Assembly (NCBI RefSeq): GCF_022410515.1
Contig: NZ_JACSDI010000014.1
Location: forward strand, 1-64,000
Length of the DNA: 64,000 nt
Source: Shewanella cutis
GTDB taxonomy: Bacteria; Pseudomonadota; Gammaproteobacteria; Enterobacterales; Shewanellaceae
Direction of reading: 5' to 3'
Part shown: positions 63,561 through 64,000 of the stretch, piece by piece
Layout of the letters: each line of letters starts with the position of its first letter
Numbering within the stretch: position 1 is the stretch's first letter
Translations under genes and position numbers: made by a program
The notes under the pieces: model-generated
Told to the model about the DNA's origin: nothing
What the model saw: the letters and a program-made list of their open reading frames with translations, nothing else
Database searches by the model: none

Positions 63561-64000
63561 CTATGGTTTTTCTGTTTTTCTTCCTGACATCCGCCAGCCA
63601 TAAATGCCATCAGCCATATGGCGCACACCGGTGTAACCTAATTTCATGACCTCCCTCGCAGCCAAATTACTCATGGTGCACATAGGGTTAGCGCAATAGA
63701 ACACCATCACCGCATCTTTATTTTTTGGAAGTAAATCTCTCCAATTGTGCACATTGAAAAAAACCGCTCCTGGGATAAAACCTTCTGCCCAAATTTCAAG
63801 CGTGTTTACGTCGAAAAAATAAACGCCTTCTTTACCTACCAAGGTTTCGGCTTCACGCATGGAGATAGGGTTAAGTTGAATCTCTTGATAAGGCACTTCT
63901 GACATTTCAGATCCCCCCCCAGCAACAGCTGGTAATGCAGGAACCCCTAATGTCGTAACAAGTGCTAATTGAGTTAAGATTTGGCGAATGTATTTATTCA
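63561..64000 (-). CDS. Exported rhodanese-like protein, cut by the window edge
   Basis: At least 145 residues. The frame stays open to the window edge; the last codon seen at the right end reads TG after an unseen base, so the probable ATG begins one base beyond 64000. The extended N-terminus (NKYIRQILTQLALVTTLGVPALPAVAG) is a signal peptide. An internal ATG at 63905 (MSEVPYQEIQ) would lose it. The rhodanese domain has YFFDVNTLEIWAEGFIPGAVFFNVHNW and the Cys loop FYCANPMCTMSNLA. It is the first cluster gene in view; a sulfite reductase gene is expected upstream, outside the window. Confidence 0.82.
   Translation of the reverse strand, partial: NKYIRQILTQLALVTTLGVPALPAVAGGGSEMSEVPYQEIQLNPISMREAETLVGKEGVYFFDVNTLEIWAEGFIPGAVFFNVHNWRDLLPKNKDAVMVFYCANPMCTMSNLAAREVMKLGYTGVRHMADGIYGWRMSGRKTEKP

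Overview
The window is a chromosomal segment of a Shewanella-like gammaproteobacterium. This rests on gene content: a tetraheme periplasmic cytochrome beside a Tat-exported flavoprotein reductase, an SO_0444-type Cu/Zn permease, a maturation and electron-delivery cluster of the kind found beside the sulfite reductase SirA, and many gammaproteobacterial housekeeping genes (rimK, aroQ, ubiD, fre, mscL, arfB). Base composition is moderate except for two visibly AT-rich genes near 45.5-46.6 kb and 49.6-51.4 kb. No rRNA, tRNA, CRISPR array or transposase gene was found.

Layout. 0.2-10.3 kb: a TorF-type porin, RimK, a three-gene CHASE sensor kinase / response regulator / REC-GGDEF-EAL module, a small conserved protein, a QEGLA-motif metallopeptidase-like protein and a beta-CASP metallo-hydrolase. 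10.3-17.0 kb: an arsenic-resistance operon on the minus strand (arsR, arsC, acr3, an ArsP-like permease, a frameshifted small thioredoxin, GAPDH, arsJ), with a DUF2927 gene after it. 17.2-21.9 kb: a candidate respiratory unit (tetraheme cytochrome, flavoprotein reductase, OprD-like porin) with a FadR/GntR regulator. 22.3-28.4 kb: small stress and detoxification genes, an EmrAB-type pump with a divergent LysR regulator, and MscL. 28.5-35.2 kb: a CzcCBA/Cus-type heavy-metal RND pump with a Cys/His-rich exported protein. 35.3-41.6 kb: housekeeping genes, including an AroQ next to an AccB-like protein that lacks the biotinyl lysine. 41.8-43.5 kb: a Cu/Zn permease with seven Cys-Cys repeats and a divergent ArsR regulator.

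44.8-51.7 kb is accessory DNA. Three unrelated genes (a two-TM protein with a helical cytoplasmic part, a NERD-nuclease/tandem pseudokinase protein and a KAP-family P-loop NTPase) sit among at least four full-length copies, plus one partial copy, of a diverged repeat of about 270-330 bp. The copies keep two neighbouring hairpins by compensatory changes. The arrangement suggests a small, repeat-bounded island, possibly for defence. This is the best candidate for an undescribed system here.

51.7-64.0 kb: a flavin reductase, an M13 lipoprotein peptidase, a ToxR/CadC-like regulator, and the accessory part of a sulfite-reductase-type locus. That locus runs rhodanese, FKBP isomerase, TPR protein, NrfC-like ferredoxin, NrfD-like quinol dehydrogenase, then nosL, nosD, nosF, nosY. 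The expected octaheme reductase gene would lie just past the right edge.

Metal handling recurs through the window (arsenic, Czc/Cus substrates, Cu/Zn). Anaerobic electron transport appears twice (17-21 kb and 56-64 kb). All functions are inferred from sequence reading alone; no database search was run.
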